Source of the DNA: Parapedobacter indicus
GTDB taxonomy: Bacteria; Bacteroidota; Bacteroidia; Sphingobacteriales; Sphingobacteriaceae
Direction: 5' to 3'
Length of the DNA: 64,000 bases
Assembly (NCBI RefSeq): GCF_900113765.1
Contig: NZ_FOQO01000005.1
Location: 62,001 to 126,000, forward strand
The notes beneath the pieces are model-generated. The model saw only the letters and a program-made list of their open reading frames with translations, was not told the origin of the DNA and did not search any database. The position numbers and the translations under genes are program-made. Below are positions 36,856 through 45,691 of this stretch, piece by piece. Numbering within the stretch: position 1 is the first letter of the stretch; each line of letters opens with the position of its first letter.

Positions 36856-37566
36856 ATGAAACCTTTGATGATCTTATGGCTTTTTTTTAACTTTCAGGTC
36901 TTTAATGCGGCCGCCCAAGAACCAACAGTCTTGACAGCCGCCGAAAAAGCCGAGGGATGGGAACTGCTTTTTGATGGAGAAAGTTTTCGCGGATTGCGGA
37001 AACTGGCTGAAGGAGGATGGGAAATCAAAGACGGTATGCTTTTGGCAACCCCCATTCCCCATGGAAAACAGATGGACATTATTACCGAAAGACAATTCGG
37101 AAATTTTGAACTCACATTTGAGTTCGCCCTTTCAGAAAACACCAATAGTGGCGTTAAGTACTTGGTAACGAACAATTATAAAAGCCAAAAGGGAGCATAC
37201 CTGGGATTGGAATACCAGATTTTGGACGATATCAATTACCGGTACCCTGAACGGGGCAATTTACGCTCGGTTGCTTCTCTCTATGACCTGATAACTGCCG
37301 ATCCTGCGAAAACCGTCAGTGCGTTCGGACAGTGGAATACCGCTAAAATTACGGTAAATGGCAACCTCATTACCCATTGGCTGAATGGTGATAAAGTGGT
37401 CGAGTATGACCGAAGCACCTCTTCGTTTGCGGCATTGATCCGAGACAGCAAGTACAAAGATTTACAGGGCTTCGGCAAAGCCAAAAAGGGACACCTGCTC
37501 TTTCAGAATGAAGGCACGCCGATAGCCTTCAGAAACATAAAGATAAAGGAAATTAAAATCGAGTAA
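36856..37566 (+). CDS. Divergent 3-keto-disaccharide hydrolase-like (DUF1080) secreted protein
   Basis: A 236-residue exported protein (signal ending near NAAA-Q) with the same concanavalin-like fold as the gene at 34698. NSGVKYLVTNN, GLEYQILDD, ASLYDLITAD, HWLNGDKVVEYDR and AFRNIKIKEI are retained. Several positions that are near-constant in relatives differ: the HPDAK-type histidine stretch reads NYRYPERGN, the LLQDHGD stretch reads LFQNEGT, and the first GW motif reads FRGLRKL. It could have altered specificity or reduced catalysis, or be the partner of the following oxidoreductase on another sugar. It is separated from the first pair by a terminator. Confidence 0.82.
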   Translation: MKPLMILWLFFNFQVFNAAAQEPTVLTAAEKAEGWELLFDGESFRGLRKLAEGGWEIKDGMLLATPIPHGKQMDIITERQFGNFELTFEFALSENTNSGVKYLVTNNYKSQKGAYLGLEYQILDDINYRYPERGNLRSVASLYDLITADPAKTVSAFGQWNTAKITVNGNLITHWLNGDKVVEYDRSTSSFAALIRDSKYKDLQGFGKAKKGHLLFQNEGTPIAFRNIKIKEIKIE

Positions 37567-37585
37567 CTGCTAAATACAGACACGT

Positions 37586-38983
37586 ATGACAAAGCCAACG
37601 GAAAGTTCACGACGGATTTTTTTAAAGAAACTGGGACAGTCAACGGCGGTGATGGCCGTAACCCCTACTGCGTTTTCAACTGCGGCAAACCAGCCGGCAT
37701 TTCAGTATTTGGATCTCGTTAAAAAGCAGCCCATCGCAGCAAATGATCGGATTCGTATCGCGCTGATCGGAACCGGAGGGATGGGGATCGGCGACATGAA
37801 TACCGCACTTCAGGTCCCCGGTGTGGAAATTGTGGCTGCATGTGACCTCTATGAGGGACGTCGCATCCGTGCAAAAGAACTCTGGGGCCAACAGCTGTTT
37901 GTGACAAAAGACTATCGCGAGATACTGGAACGCGATGATGTGGACGCCGTAATCAATGCAACCACCGACCATTGGCACGAAAAAATTTCGATAGATGCGA
38001 TGCAGCAGGGAAAGCACGTATACTGTGAAAAGCCAATGGTGCAAAAGGTAGCCGAAGGACACCGCGTCATTGAGGCACAAAAGAAAACCGGAAAAGTCTT
38101 TCAGGTAGGCAGCCAGTTCGTGAGTTCCATCATCCATGCCAAGGCAAAGGAGTTGATCAAGGCCGGCGACATCGGCGAGGTAAACTTCGTGGAAGTACAG
38201 ATTGACCGCCACAGCGCCATCGGCGCCTGGCAGTACTCCATACCGCCCGATGCTTCCCCGGAAACGGTAGACTGGGATACCTACCTGGGGCATGCTCCCA
38301 AGCGCCCTTGGGATCCGCTGCGTTTCTTCCGTTGGAGAAACTATCAGGATTACGGCACCGGCGTTGCCGGGGATCTGTACGTGCATATGCTGTCTATGCT
38401 GCACTTCGTTCTGGATTCCAAAGGCCCCGAGCGCGTCATGTCAACCGGAGGTCTCCGTTATTGGAAAGACGGCAGGGATGTGCCCGATGTTCACCTCGGC
38501 CTATTCGACTATTCCGCCTCCGACACCCATCCCGCATTCAACCTCGCCCTGCGTACGAATTTTGCCAGCGGTGGTGGTGAAAATTATTTATTCCATATTG
38601 TCGGCTCGGAAGGTGATATTTCCATTGGATGGGACAATCTCATGGTAAGACGCAACCCCTGGCCCAAGGCCCCAGGCATGTCCATCGGGTCTTTTTCCGA
38701 AGCCATGCAGCAAAAGTTTAAAGAAGAATATGCCAAAAAGTATCCGGAACAATATGAAATGGAAGGACCCCGTGAGTTTGTCTTTAAGACGCCCAAAAAC
38801 TATAAAGGCGACAGGTACGAACACTTTGTGAACTTCTTTGATGCCATCCGAAACGGAAAACAGGTCGTAGAAGACGCCACTTTCGGGCTGCGGGCATGTG
38901 GACCAACCGAAGCGGGCAATATCAGTTATTTTGAAAAGCGCATCGTTTCCTGGGATCCCGAAAAAATGCAGATCAAGTCTTAA
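37586..38983 (+). CDS. Second Tat-exported Gfo/Idh/MocA-family oxidoreductase
   Basis: A 465-residue dehydrogenase with a twin-arginine signal (SSRRIFLKKLGQ). The Rossmann loop is canonical here (RIALIGTGGMGIGD), followed by TTDHWHEKISIDAMQ and the CEKPMVQK active-site lysine motif. The C-terminal domain carries FFRWRNYQDYGTGVAGDLYVH, unlike the paralogue at 35416, so the two probably act on different hydroxyls or sugars, or in opposite directions (oxidation and reduction). It lies 19 bases after the divergent DUF1080 gene and 11 bases before a glycosidase-like gene. The function as a 3-keto-forming dehydrogenase is inferred from family and neighbours. Confidence 0.87.
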   Translation: MTKPTESSRRIFLKKLGQSTAVMAVTPTAFSTAANQPAFQYLDLVKKQPIAANDRIRIALIGTGGMGIGDMNTALQVPGVEIVAACDLYEGRRIRAKELWGQQLFVTKDYREILERDDVDAVINATTDHWHEKISIDAMQQGKHVYCEKPMVQKVAEGHRVIEAQKKTGKVFQVGSQFVSSIIHAKAKELIKAGDIGEVNFVEVQIDRHSAIGAWQYSIPPDASPETVDWDTYLGHAPKRPWDPLRFFRWRNYQDYGTGVAGDLYVHMLSMLHFVLDSKGPERVMSTGGLRYWKDGRDVPDVHLGLFDYSASDTHPAFNLALRTNFASGGGENYLFHIVGSEGDISIGWDNLMVRRNPWPKAPGMSIGSFSEAMQQKFKEEYAKKYPEQYEMEGPREFVFKTPKNYKGDRYEHFVNFFDAIRNGKQVVEDATFGLRACGPTEAGNISYFEKRIVSWDPEKMQIKS

Positions 38984-38994
38984 TAGGTTGCAAT

Positions 38995-40065
38995 TTGAAA
39001 ACGGGCCTATTCATAACCCTGATCCTCTGCATAACGTCGTGTCACACGACCACAACCAAGCATCGGCAGGTAGCGAAAGAAACGATGGTCGAGGTGTTTG
39101 AAACTGTCAAAACACCTTACAAATACGGCATTGTACTGGCACCTCCGGATTCGACTAAAATGTTCGACAGCCCGACAATCTTCCGTATGGATAGTACGTG
39201 GTATATGACCTACATTGTTTTCGATGGCATGGGCTACGAAACGTGGTTGGCAGAAAGTCCCGATTTGCTCAATTGGGATACCAAGGGCCGCATTCTGTCG
39301 TTTACCGATTCAACATGGGATGCCTCGCAAAAAGCTGGATACGTATCGCTAGTCGATATCGAATGGGGAGGTACTTATCAGCCGAAACAGCACAATGGTA
39401 GGTATTGGCTGTCTTACCTTGGCGGTTCCGATCACGGATATGAAGCCGGCCAATTAGGCATCGGTTTAGCCTCCACGCAAAACGTCACGGCACCTGCAGA
39501 ATGGACGCGCAAGCCCACGCCCATTTTGTCTGCATCCGATCCCGATGCGCGATGGTGTGACAACCTGACGATCTATAAAAGTTTAATCATAGAAGATTCG
39601 GAAAAAGTCACGGGGTATCCGTACGTTATGTACTACAATGCAAAAGGACAGGAAAAGGATGCAAATGGACAGGGATTCGAAAGCATTGCCATGGCCGTTT
39701 CCGACGACTTGGAAAACTGGAAACGCCATGGCGAGCAACCGTTAATTACGATGCACCAGGGTATCTGCGGCGACGCGCAGATCACGAAAATCGATGATCT
39801 TTATGTCATGTTTTACTTTGGCGCTTTCTGGCGTCCGGGAGCGTTCGAACGTTTTGCCTGCTCCTATGATCTCATCCATTGGACGCCTTGGGACGGCGAA
39901 GACCTGATTGCGCCATCAGAGCCCTATGACAACCAATTTGCGCATAAACCTTGGGTAATTAAATGGAATGGCATCGTCTATCATTTCTACAACGCGGTAG
40001 GCGACCAAGGTCGCGTAATCGCATTAGCCACATCCATGGACCTGCGTACAACAACTGAAAACTAA
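38995..40065 (+). CDS. Five-bladed beta-propeller glycosidase-like lipoprotein (GH43/GH130-type fold), TTG start
   Basis: A 356-residue protein with repeated propeller blades, typified by SPTIFRMDSTWYMTYIVFDG, WLAESPDLLNWDTKG, MAVSDDLENWKRHG and CSYDLIHWTPWDGE. This is the architecture of the GH43, GH117 and GH130 families; I cannot fix the family. Carboxylates that could serve in catalysis are in SPTIF-proximal MFDSP, the VDIEWGG segment and ICGDAQITK. The reading frame starts with TTG at 38995; this gives an ideal lipoprotein signal (GLFITLILCITSC), whereas the first downstream ATG would remove it. It is the last gene of the plus-strand run and converges with the gene at 40080 across 14 bases. 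Confidence 0.78.
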   Translation: MKTGLFITLILCITSCHTTTTKHRQVAKETMVEVFETVKTPYKYGIVLAPPDSTKMFDSPTIFRMDSTWYMTYIVFDGMGYETWLAESPDLLNWDTKGRILSFTDSTWDASQKAGYVSLVDIEWGGTYQPKQHNGRYWLSYLGGSDHGYEAGQLGIGLASTQNVTAPAEWTRKPTPILSASDPDARWCDNLTIYKSLIIEDSEKVTGYPYVMYYNAKGQEKDANGQGFESIAMAVSDDLENWKRHGEQPLITMHQGICGDAQITKIDDLYVMFYFGAFWRPGAFERFACSYDLIHWTPWDGEDLIAPSEPYDNQFAHKPWVIKWNGIVYHFYNAVGDQGRVIALATSMDLRTTTEN

Positions 40066-40079
40066 TTTTTTGGTTAAAA

Positions 40080-43000
40080 CTATTTATTCTTTTTCATAAT
40101 ATATGCGAACAAATCACGCACCTCCTGGTCGTTTAACGGATCCAATATTCGCTCGGGCATAACCGATAGCGGCAAGGCTTTCATCTCTTTAATCTGCTTA
40201 GCTGAGATACTGATTTGCCTGCCAGTAAGGGGCTGAAGCGTGGTAACATCACCCTCTTGTGCCACAATCCGCCCTTCCAGCATCCGGCCGTCTTGGGTCG
40301 TAATCTGCTGAATAGTATAACCCTCCCGGATTTCGGCATTGGGGTCTACCACGTTTAGCAGGAAAGTATTCAGGTTGCTGCGCTCATAACCGGTGAGATC
40401 AGGGGCCGTGATTCCTCCTTCTTCAAATAAACGGTGACAGATACCGCAGTGTATCGCAAACAGCATGCGTCCCTTCGCTTCATCCCCTTTGCCGGACTGG
40501 ATCAGACGGGCATAGCGACTCATGCGCGCTTGTTTCTCGTCGGTATCCAAAGGCTTCACATTAGGCCAAATCCGATGGGTGGCCGCTGTAATCTCCGGAT
40601 CGTTCAGTAGTTGGAAACGGCGCGCTTGTTGATCAAGTATATCCGTCGGACTGATCCGTTTATCTTGCTCGATCAATCGAAATAATTCGCGTGTCCATAC
40701 CACCCGGGAGGAAGCCATGTCAATTGCCGCAGTCCGCAAGCCGGCATCCGCACGGAAACCCGGATAAGCCTTCAACACCCGCACGCCAATATCGGGTTGG
40801 TCATACCGCCGTAAGGCAACGATGGCGGCTTGCTTTAGCGCGTTGCTCACCCGGCCGTTCTCTATCAGGGAAAGCAGTACCGGAATGGAAGAAGGTTGAT
40901 CGGTCTCTCCCAGAATCTGGACATAAGTAAGACGGTGATCGGCGTCAGCCTGCTCGTCGGCAATGATAGCGAGCGCCTGTTTGACCGCCTGTGGATCCCC
41001 TTGTTTAAGAGACAAAGCCAGGGGTCCGCCAAAAAATTCAGCTTGATAGGGCCTCAGGGCCTGGGCAAGTTCAGGTGAAAGGCCGACAACGTCACTGCCG
41101 CGCAGGCCTTCCTTGAGGCCACTCACCAGCAGTCTGGTAAATGCCTTATTCGGCGAAAGCTCCATCTGCCGGACAATCGCCGCATAGTTCGCCGCGCCTC
41201 CAGCCATCGCATAACGTTGCGACAACCGAGATAGGATGAACTCCTGGGTGGTCGTTTGTTTCCACACAGCCGGGTCCTTAAACAACGATAAAACGAGCTC
41301 CCGGTCTGTTTCGGCCTTTGACTCGATCGCCCACCAAATCTGCATGGGTATATCCGGGTCTTTGCTGTCGTCATAATGGGTCAACAGGTTTTTGACAATG
41401 GGCATCGCATCCCGGGCAGGCAGGCGCTTGGCTGTAGCAGCCAGCTGACTCCTTACCTCAGCATGTGGCTCAGCAGCAGACAGGCCAATGAGTTTAGCGG
41501 AGAGCGTTGGATTGACTTTACCGGCATCCCCCAATAGCCGAATGGCCCAAAGCCTGACATAAGGGTCTGTATGGTTTAGCGCCTCAAGCGCTGTTTTCTC
41601 GTCAAAGCCACCACATAGGTTAATCGCCCAAAGTGCTTCCAACGCTGTTTGGCCGTCCGCCTCCTGCCGCAGTAATGGCAACAGCTGCTGAACAGCACGT
41701 TGATCCCTATGATTGGCAAACTGCAGCAAGGCCTGTTGGCGGAACCATTTATTAGGGCTTTTCAGCAACTCAATAAGCTGGTCGTTAGTATAATTGCTCA
41801 GGTCAAAAGAAGGGTGATGTGCGCCGCTATCTGCTTTGGCCCGGAGCCGATAGATCCGTCCCGAACCCTTGTCCCATGTGTCGCGCGGATCAACGTGTGA
41901 CAGGCGGCTGTCATACCAATCTGCCATGTATACAGCTCCATCGGGGCCGGCAATGATGTTAACCGGTCGAAACCAATGGTCTTCCGTCTCGATGATTCGT
42001 TTTTCATCAATGTTCTTCAGCGAGGATCCATCCGGTTCGATACGGGTGAGCTGTACGTAGTTGAGCAGCGGGTTGACCGCAATTAATTTGCCCTCATAAG
42101 CAGTTGGCAGCTCACCTCCTTCATAACGGATCAACGAATGTGTAAAACGGGATTTATCTCCCTGAAGAGCCATATTGGGAAGATTGCCAAACGTATACGG
42201 ATTCATATACGGTCCGTGTTTGCCAAGGCTGCGCGGATAAAACCCTCCTTGCTTGAAATTGGGCCCCCGATCGTAGGCATTATTACCTGAAAAAATACGG
42301 CCCTTACTATCGAATTCAATATTAAATGTATTCCCACCACCTTCCGCAAACACTTCGAAAACCTCCGTATCCGGATGATAGCGCCAGATCACTTGCCCTT
42401 GAAAGGCGACATTCTTCGATACAGATGAACTGACATTGGCGGTTGTTGTGCTTCCTTGCGCGCCATATAGCCAGCCATCTGGACCCCACCGGAGGCTATT
42501 TGCGACGGCGTGTGTGTCTTCCAGACCAAATCCCTGCAATTTAACTTCTGGCTCGGCGTCCGGAATTCCGTCGCCATTTTTATCCGGGTATGCCAATAGG
42601 TAGGGCGGATTAAGCACCCAGATCCGCCCTCTCCCCGTAACCACGCTGGTGGCAATATTCAATCCGGTAATCGCATCGGTAGATCGGTCGAATACCCCAT
42701 CGCCGTCGGTGTCTTCAAAGAAGGTGATTTTGTCGGCTCCTCGGGCACCCTGGGGCGGGGCAGCAGGCAGCTTGTCAAACTGTACCCGTAGATAATTGTC
42801 AACACTGACGATTTTGACGCCATTTGGATACGGATACTGATGATATTGCACGACCCACAGACGGCCCCGATGATCAAAGCTCAACTCCACCGGCTGGGTT
42901 ATTTGCGGCTCCGACAATACGAGGTCAAGGGCAAGATCTTCCGGAAAATGGAAATTTTTCAACGCATCTTCCGGAGGAGTGGCCCGGGAAGAGTCCGTCA

Positions 43001-43181
43001 GAGCTCCCAGCCCTTTAAATGCTTCCAAGTATCGGGCTACGTCTTCATTCGCGGCCATTTCGCTAATGCTTTTTGCGTCCGATTGCCTATCGCCCCGACA
43101 GCCTATCAGAATGGATAGCATGCCTATCAATACGAAAGGGATCGCCCATTTCCGGGTTGTAAATTTTAAATTCGTGCTCAT
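40080..43181 (-). CDS. Large lipoprotein with sorbosone-dehydrogenase-like propeller, HEAT-like repeats and c-type heme (PVC-type)
   Basis: A 1033-residue lipoprotein (WAIPFVLIGMLSILIGC, Cys28). Residues about 65-460 form a beta-propeller like the putative membrane-bound dehydrogenase N-terminal domain found in Pirellula/Verrucomicrobium proteins, with an Asp-rich loop EDTDGDGVFDRS. Residues about 470-830 are helical HEAT/PBS-type repeats. Residues about 890-1030 form a heme-binding domain with CGICH (Cys912, Cys915, His916) and the axial-ligand region near MPERILDPLNDQEVRDL. It may oxidise a sugar or aldehyde and pass electrons to the respiratory chain. It is the last gene of the minus-strand operon, 16 bases after the tandem hydrolase. 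Such proteins are most abundant in Planctomycetes and Verrucomicrobia. Confidence 0.85.
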   Translation of the reverse strand: MSTNLKFTTRKWAIPFVLIGMLSILIGCRGDRQSDAKSISEMAANEDVARYLEAFKGLGALTDSSRATPPEDALKNFHFPEDLALDLVLSEPQITQPVELSFDHRGRLWVVQYHQYPYPNGVKIVSVDNYLRVQFDKLPAAPPQGARGADKITFFEDTDGDGVFDRSTDAITGLNIATSVVTGRGRIWVLNPPYLLAYPDKNGDGIPDAEPEVKLQGFGLEDTHAVANSLRWGPDGWLYGAQGSTTTANVSSSVSKNVAFQGQVIWRYHPDTEVFEVFAEGGGNTFNIEFDSKGRIFSGNNAYDRGPNFKQGGFYPRSLGKHGPYMNPYTFGNLPNMALQGDKSRFTHSLIRYEGGELPTAYEGKLIAVNPLLNYVQLTRIEPDGSSLKNIDEKRIIETEDHWFRPVNIIAGPDGAVYMADWYDSRLSHVDPRDTWDKGSGRIYRLRAKADSGAHHPSFDLSNYTNDQLIELLKSPNKWFRQQALLQFANHRDQRAVQQLLPLLRQEADGQTALEALWAINLCGGFDEKTALEALNHTDPYVRLWAIRLLGDAGKVNPTLSAKLIGLSAAEPHAEVRSQLAATAKRLPARDAMPIVKNLLTHYDDSKDPDIPMQIWWAIESKAETDRELVLSLFKDPAVWKQTTTQEFILSRLSQRYAMAGGAANYAAIVRQMELSPNKAFTRLLVSGLKEGLRGSDVVGLSPELAQALRPYQAEFFGGPLALSLKQGDPQAVKQALAIIADEQADADHRLTYVQILGETDQPSSIPVLLSLIENGRVSNALKQAAIVALRRYDQPDIGVRVLKAYPGFRADAGLRTAAIDMASSRVVWTRELFRLIEQDKRISPTDILDQQARRFQLLNDPEITAATHRIWPNVKPLDTDEKQARMSRYARLIQSGKGDEAKGRMLFAIHCGICHRLFEEGGITAPDLTGYERSNLNTFLLNVVDPNAEIREGYTIQQITTQDGRMLEGRIVAQEGDVTTLQPLTGRQISISAKQIKEMKALPLSVMPERILDPLNDQEVRDLFAYIMKKNK

Positions 43182-43197
43182 TCACCTCGTTGTTTGT

Positions 43198-45567
43198 TCA
43201 TGGATTTTCATTCGTCTTATCAATATAAATAGGTCGCTTAAAATGTTTGGCAATAAACTCGCACGATGCGATACCGTTAATTTCATGCCCGCCGTTAAAA
43301 TAAGCGATACTGGTCATTTCCGGTCGGCGGAGCCAATCGTATAATCGGTTGACTTTGGCATATTCGAATGCGACCATTTCATCGATGCCTACCCCATCGT
43401 CGTGCCCACGTTCTACCATGAACGCTCGGGGTGCGATAAGGGCCACCATTTCCCCGTAATTGAATGTCCTGCCTAGATTAAAATCGAACATTTCATATTC
43501 GGGGTTTAACATATAGCTGTTTGCCCAGTCGGTCGTCGCGTTTTTCCAGATCCACTCGTTAAAGTCGCCAGAACAAATGGATAAACGGTAACCATCCAAC
43601 AGGGCCGGTACGCGCACGGCGACTTTCCCACCCCAAGAAAGCCCATACAGCCCGATCCGGCTGGTATCCGTGGAAGGCTGTATAGCCAGCCAGTCGAGGA
43701 TTCGTTCGTGCTGACTGAGAATGATTGAAAAGACAGAAAGGCCCAAAGGGTTCGCTTTCCGCTGAAGATCCCGATACGCCTTTCCGCCGCGCCAAGGGAA
43801 ATGTGGGGCAAAGACAATGTAGCCACTGTTTGCCAGCACCTTAGCTATTCCGTTGTATGGGCCTTCGTCATTGAGTACGTCCGACGGCAGTCCACCGCCA
43901 CCATGCTGTACCACCACAACCGGTCTTTTTTCACCGGGCCGCAGCCCTTTTGGAAGCAGGTAATACCCCCACACGAAGATGCCGGGGGCAACATCCAATG
44001 TCACTTCGTAACCCACCCACTTGGGTTCATCCAGGATCTTTCGCGTTTTGGGGTGCATGGGCATCCCGGAGTCTGGTAGCTTCCCGATAATCTCATTCCA
44101 CAGGTAATGTTTGTACGGTTGAATGTCTTTGCCCCACTGTTCGGGTGATGAAGAGGACAACCGTTCCCAGAAAAACTGATCTCGATCATGCCGCGACGAA
44201 CGGATTAGACCCTGCGTAAACTGTTCCATTTCTGCAAGCTGGCGCAGTTGCCGTTGGCGCGGGTCAAAATCTGCCCGCATTTCGGAAGGAGGTTCTCCGG
44301 GTGATTGCAACGCCTGCATACCGGGGATTAGTTGCTGCACAAACAAGTGCACGCCCGATTCGCCGAGACGGCTGAACGGTTTACCATCGTCTGCAGATAA
44401 CGCCAAAAAAGAACCATATGCACCCGCCAGCCTTCTAGCCCGATTTACTTCGTCATGTACATTGGCATAAGAAGCCGTCGACAACACACCGGGAGCCGCG
44501 GACGCACCCAGACGTGGCGGCCCCGGTCTGGGCGGGGGCGGACCCAGTACTTGGGGAGATTGTGAATAGTCAATAACCAACTTCCTTGGGGCAATCAAAC
44601 TGGCAATTTCCGCATCACCAAACTCGGGTAACAAACGAAACAGGTTCCGGTAGATCGGCTCCTGCCAAAGGCTGTCGCGCTTCCCGAAATAACCACTCAC
44701 GAGCGCCGCATCAATACGGGTATCTACCGCAGCACTATAAAATGCCAATAGCCCCCCTTCTCCCCACCCCGCAACGCCGATAGGAATGTCCGCTTTCTGA
44801 TTTTCCTGCTCAAACCAGTTGACGGCTGCCAGCACTTTCTGGACTTCAAAGCCGATAATATGGCGGCCGAAGGTATATGCCTGCCGATAAATCCACTCGC
44901 GGTGCGGTTGGTTCGTAAATCTATTCAACCGCCTGCTGCCCGAAGCTTCGTCAGACCGATCGATAACGACCGGAACAATCACCTGACAACCGTTCTCCGC
45001 CAGCCGACGCGCATATTGATGCACAGGAGCGAGTCCGGGCGCGGTGCCAATCAACTGCTCAGGCGTTTCATCGGCATCAGGAAGGACAACCACACGGGCG
45101 CGTATCGGTCCCTTGGGCTGTAACAAAAGACCTTCACCGTGAATCTCAGCAAACACCCCCCATTGTACAGCATATGCTGTGAAAAGGGGATTGTCAGCTG
45201 CATTAGCTGGAGTCGATGTAGTAGAAAGATAAGCCATCTCCACGTTCCCGGCAACGGAATCGGCCAGGCCAATGATTCGACCAAGTCGGGAACGGTTGGC
45301 AAAGACGGATTCTTCATACGCGTGCTGATTGGAGAAATCGCGCTTCCAAAGACTAGCCCTTCGGTCCGCTGCTTCGGCCAATGCACCGTCTAAGTAATGT
45401 CCAATCCCTTCGATCATGAGGTCCGACAGATCCCTGTTTTCTGTCAACGGGGTGCTACCCGCGAGCGTAGGCGCGGCCTTGGATTCAGAAGGCTCTTGGG
45501 GAAACCCGATCGAAGCGAGGGACACCCACACAACCACAATTAAAATCAGCGACTTTGTTTTCCACAT
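43198..45567 (-). CDS. Tandem-domain alpha/beta hydrolase 1; N-terminal domain lacks nucleophile serine
   Basis: A 789-residue exported protein (signal ending near SIG-F) with two dienelactone-hydrolase/acetyl-xylan-esterase-like alpha/beta-hydrolase domains. The N-terminal one (about 130-420) has the elbow GWGEGG, with Gly269 where the catalytic serine should be. The C-terminal one (about 515-780) has an intact GLSWGG elbow (Ser644), an acid candidate in ERGHDDGVG and a histidine in FNGGHEING. So only the second half should be catalytic, probably removing acyl groups from a polysaccharide. A proline-rich insert lies at about 342-354. A paralogue at 47161 shows the same replacement. The gene lies between the beta-helix protein and the heme lipoprotein in the locus C operon. 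Confidence 0.83.
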   Translation of the reverse strand: MWKTKSLILIVVVWVSLASIGFPQEPSESKAAPTLAGSTPLTENRDLSDLMIEGIGHYLDGALAEAADRRASLWKRDFSNQHAYEESVFANRSRLGRIIGLADSVAGNVEMAYLSTTSTPANAADNPLFTAYAVQWGVFAEIHGEGLLLQPKGPIRARVVVLPDADETPEQLIGTAPGLAPVHQYARRLAENGCQVIVPVVIDRSDEASGSRRLNRFTNQPHREWIYRQAYTFGRHIIGFEVQKVLAAVNWFEQENQKADIPIGVAGWGEGGLLAFYSAAVDTRIDAALVSGYFGKRDSLWQEPIYRNLFRLLPEFGDAEIASLIAPRKLVIDYSQSPQVLGPPPPRPGPPRLGASAAPGVLSTASYANVHDEVNRARRLAGAYGSFLALSADDGKPFSRLGESGVHLFVQQLIPGMQALQSPGEPPSEMRADFDPRQRQLRQLAEMEQFTQGLIRSSRHDRDQFFWERLSSSSPEQWGKDIQPYKHYLWNEIIGKLPDSGMPMHPKTRKILDEPKWVGYEVTLDVAPGIFVWGYYLLPKGLRPGEKRPVVVVQHGGGGLPSDVLNDEGPYNGIAKVLANSGYIVFAPHFPWRGGKAYRDLQRKANPLGLSVFSIILSQHERILDWLAIQPSTDTSRIGLYGLSWGGKVAVRVPALLDGYRLSICSGDFNEWIWKNATTDWANSYMLNPEYEMFDFNLGRTFNYGEMVALIAPRAFMVERGHDDGVGIDEMVAFEYAKVNRLYDWLRRPEMTSIAYFNGGHEINGIASCEFIAKHFKRPIYIDKTNENP

Positions 45568-45691
45568 ATCCGGTAACGTACGAGAACCGACTGCTCAATA
45601 TAGTCGGATTCCTCCGATAAGACTACTATTTTTCTCTCTGATCCTGATACCATTTTTCCTTTCTTAGAGCCCGATGCGACAACCCTTGCAG

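Noticed and set aside
37676-38404. Minus-strand open frame of about 242 codons opposite the second oxidoreductase
   Set aside because: Shadow of the Gfo/Idh coding frame; the histidine-rich translation has no family resemblance.
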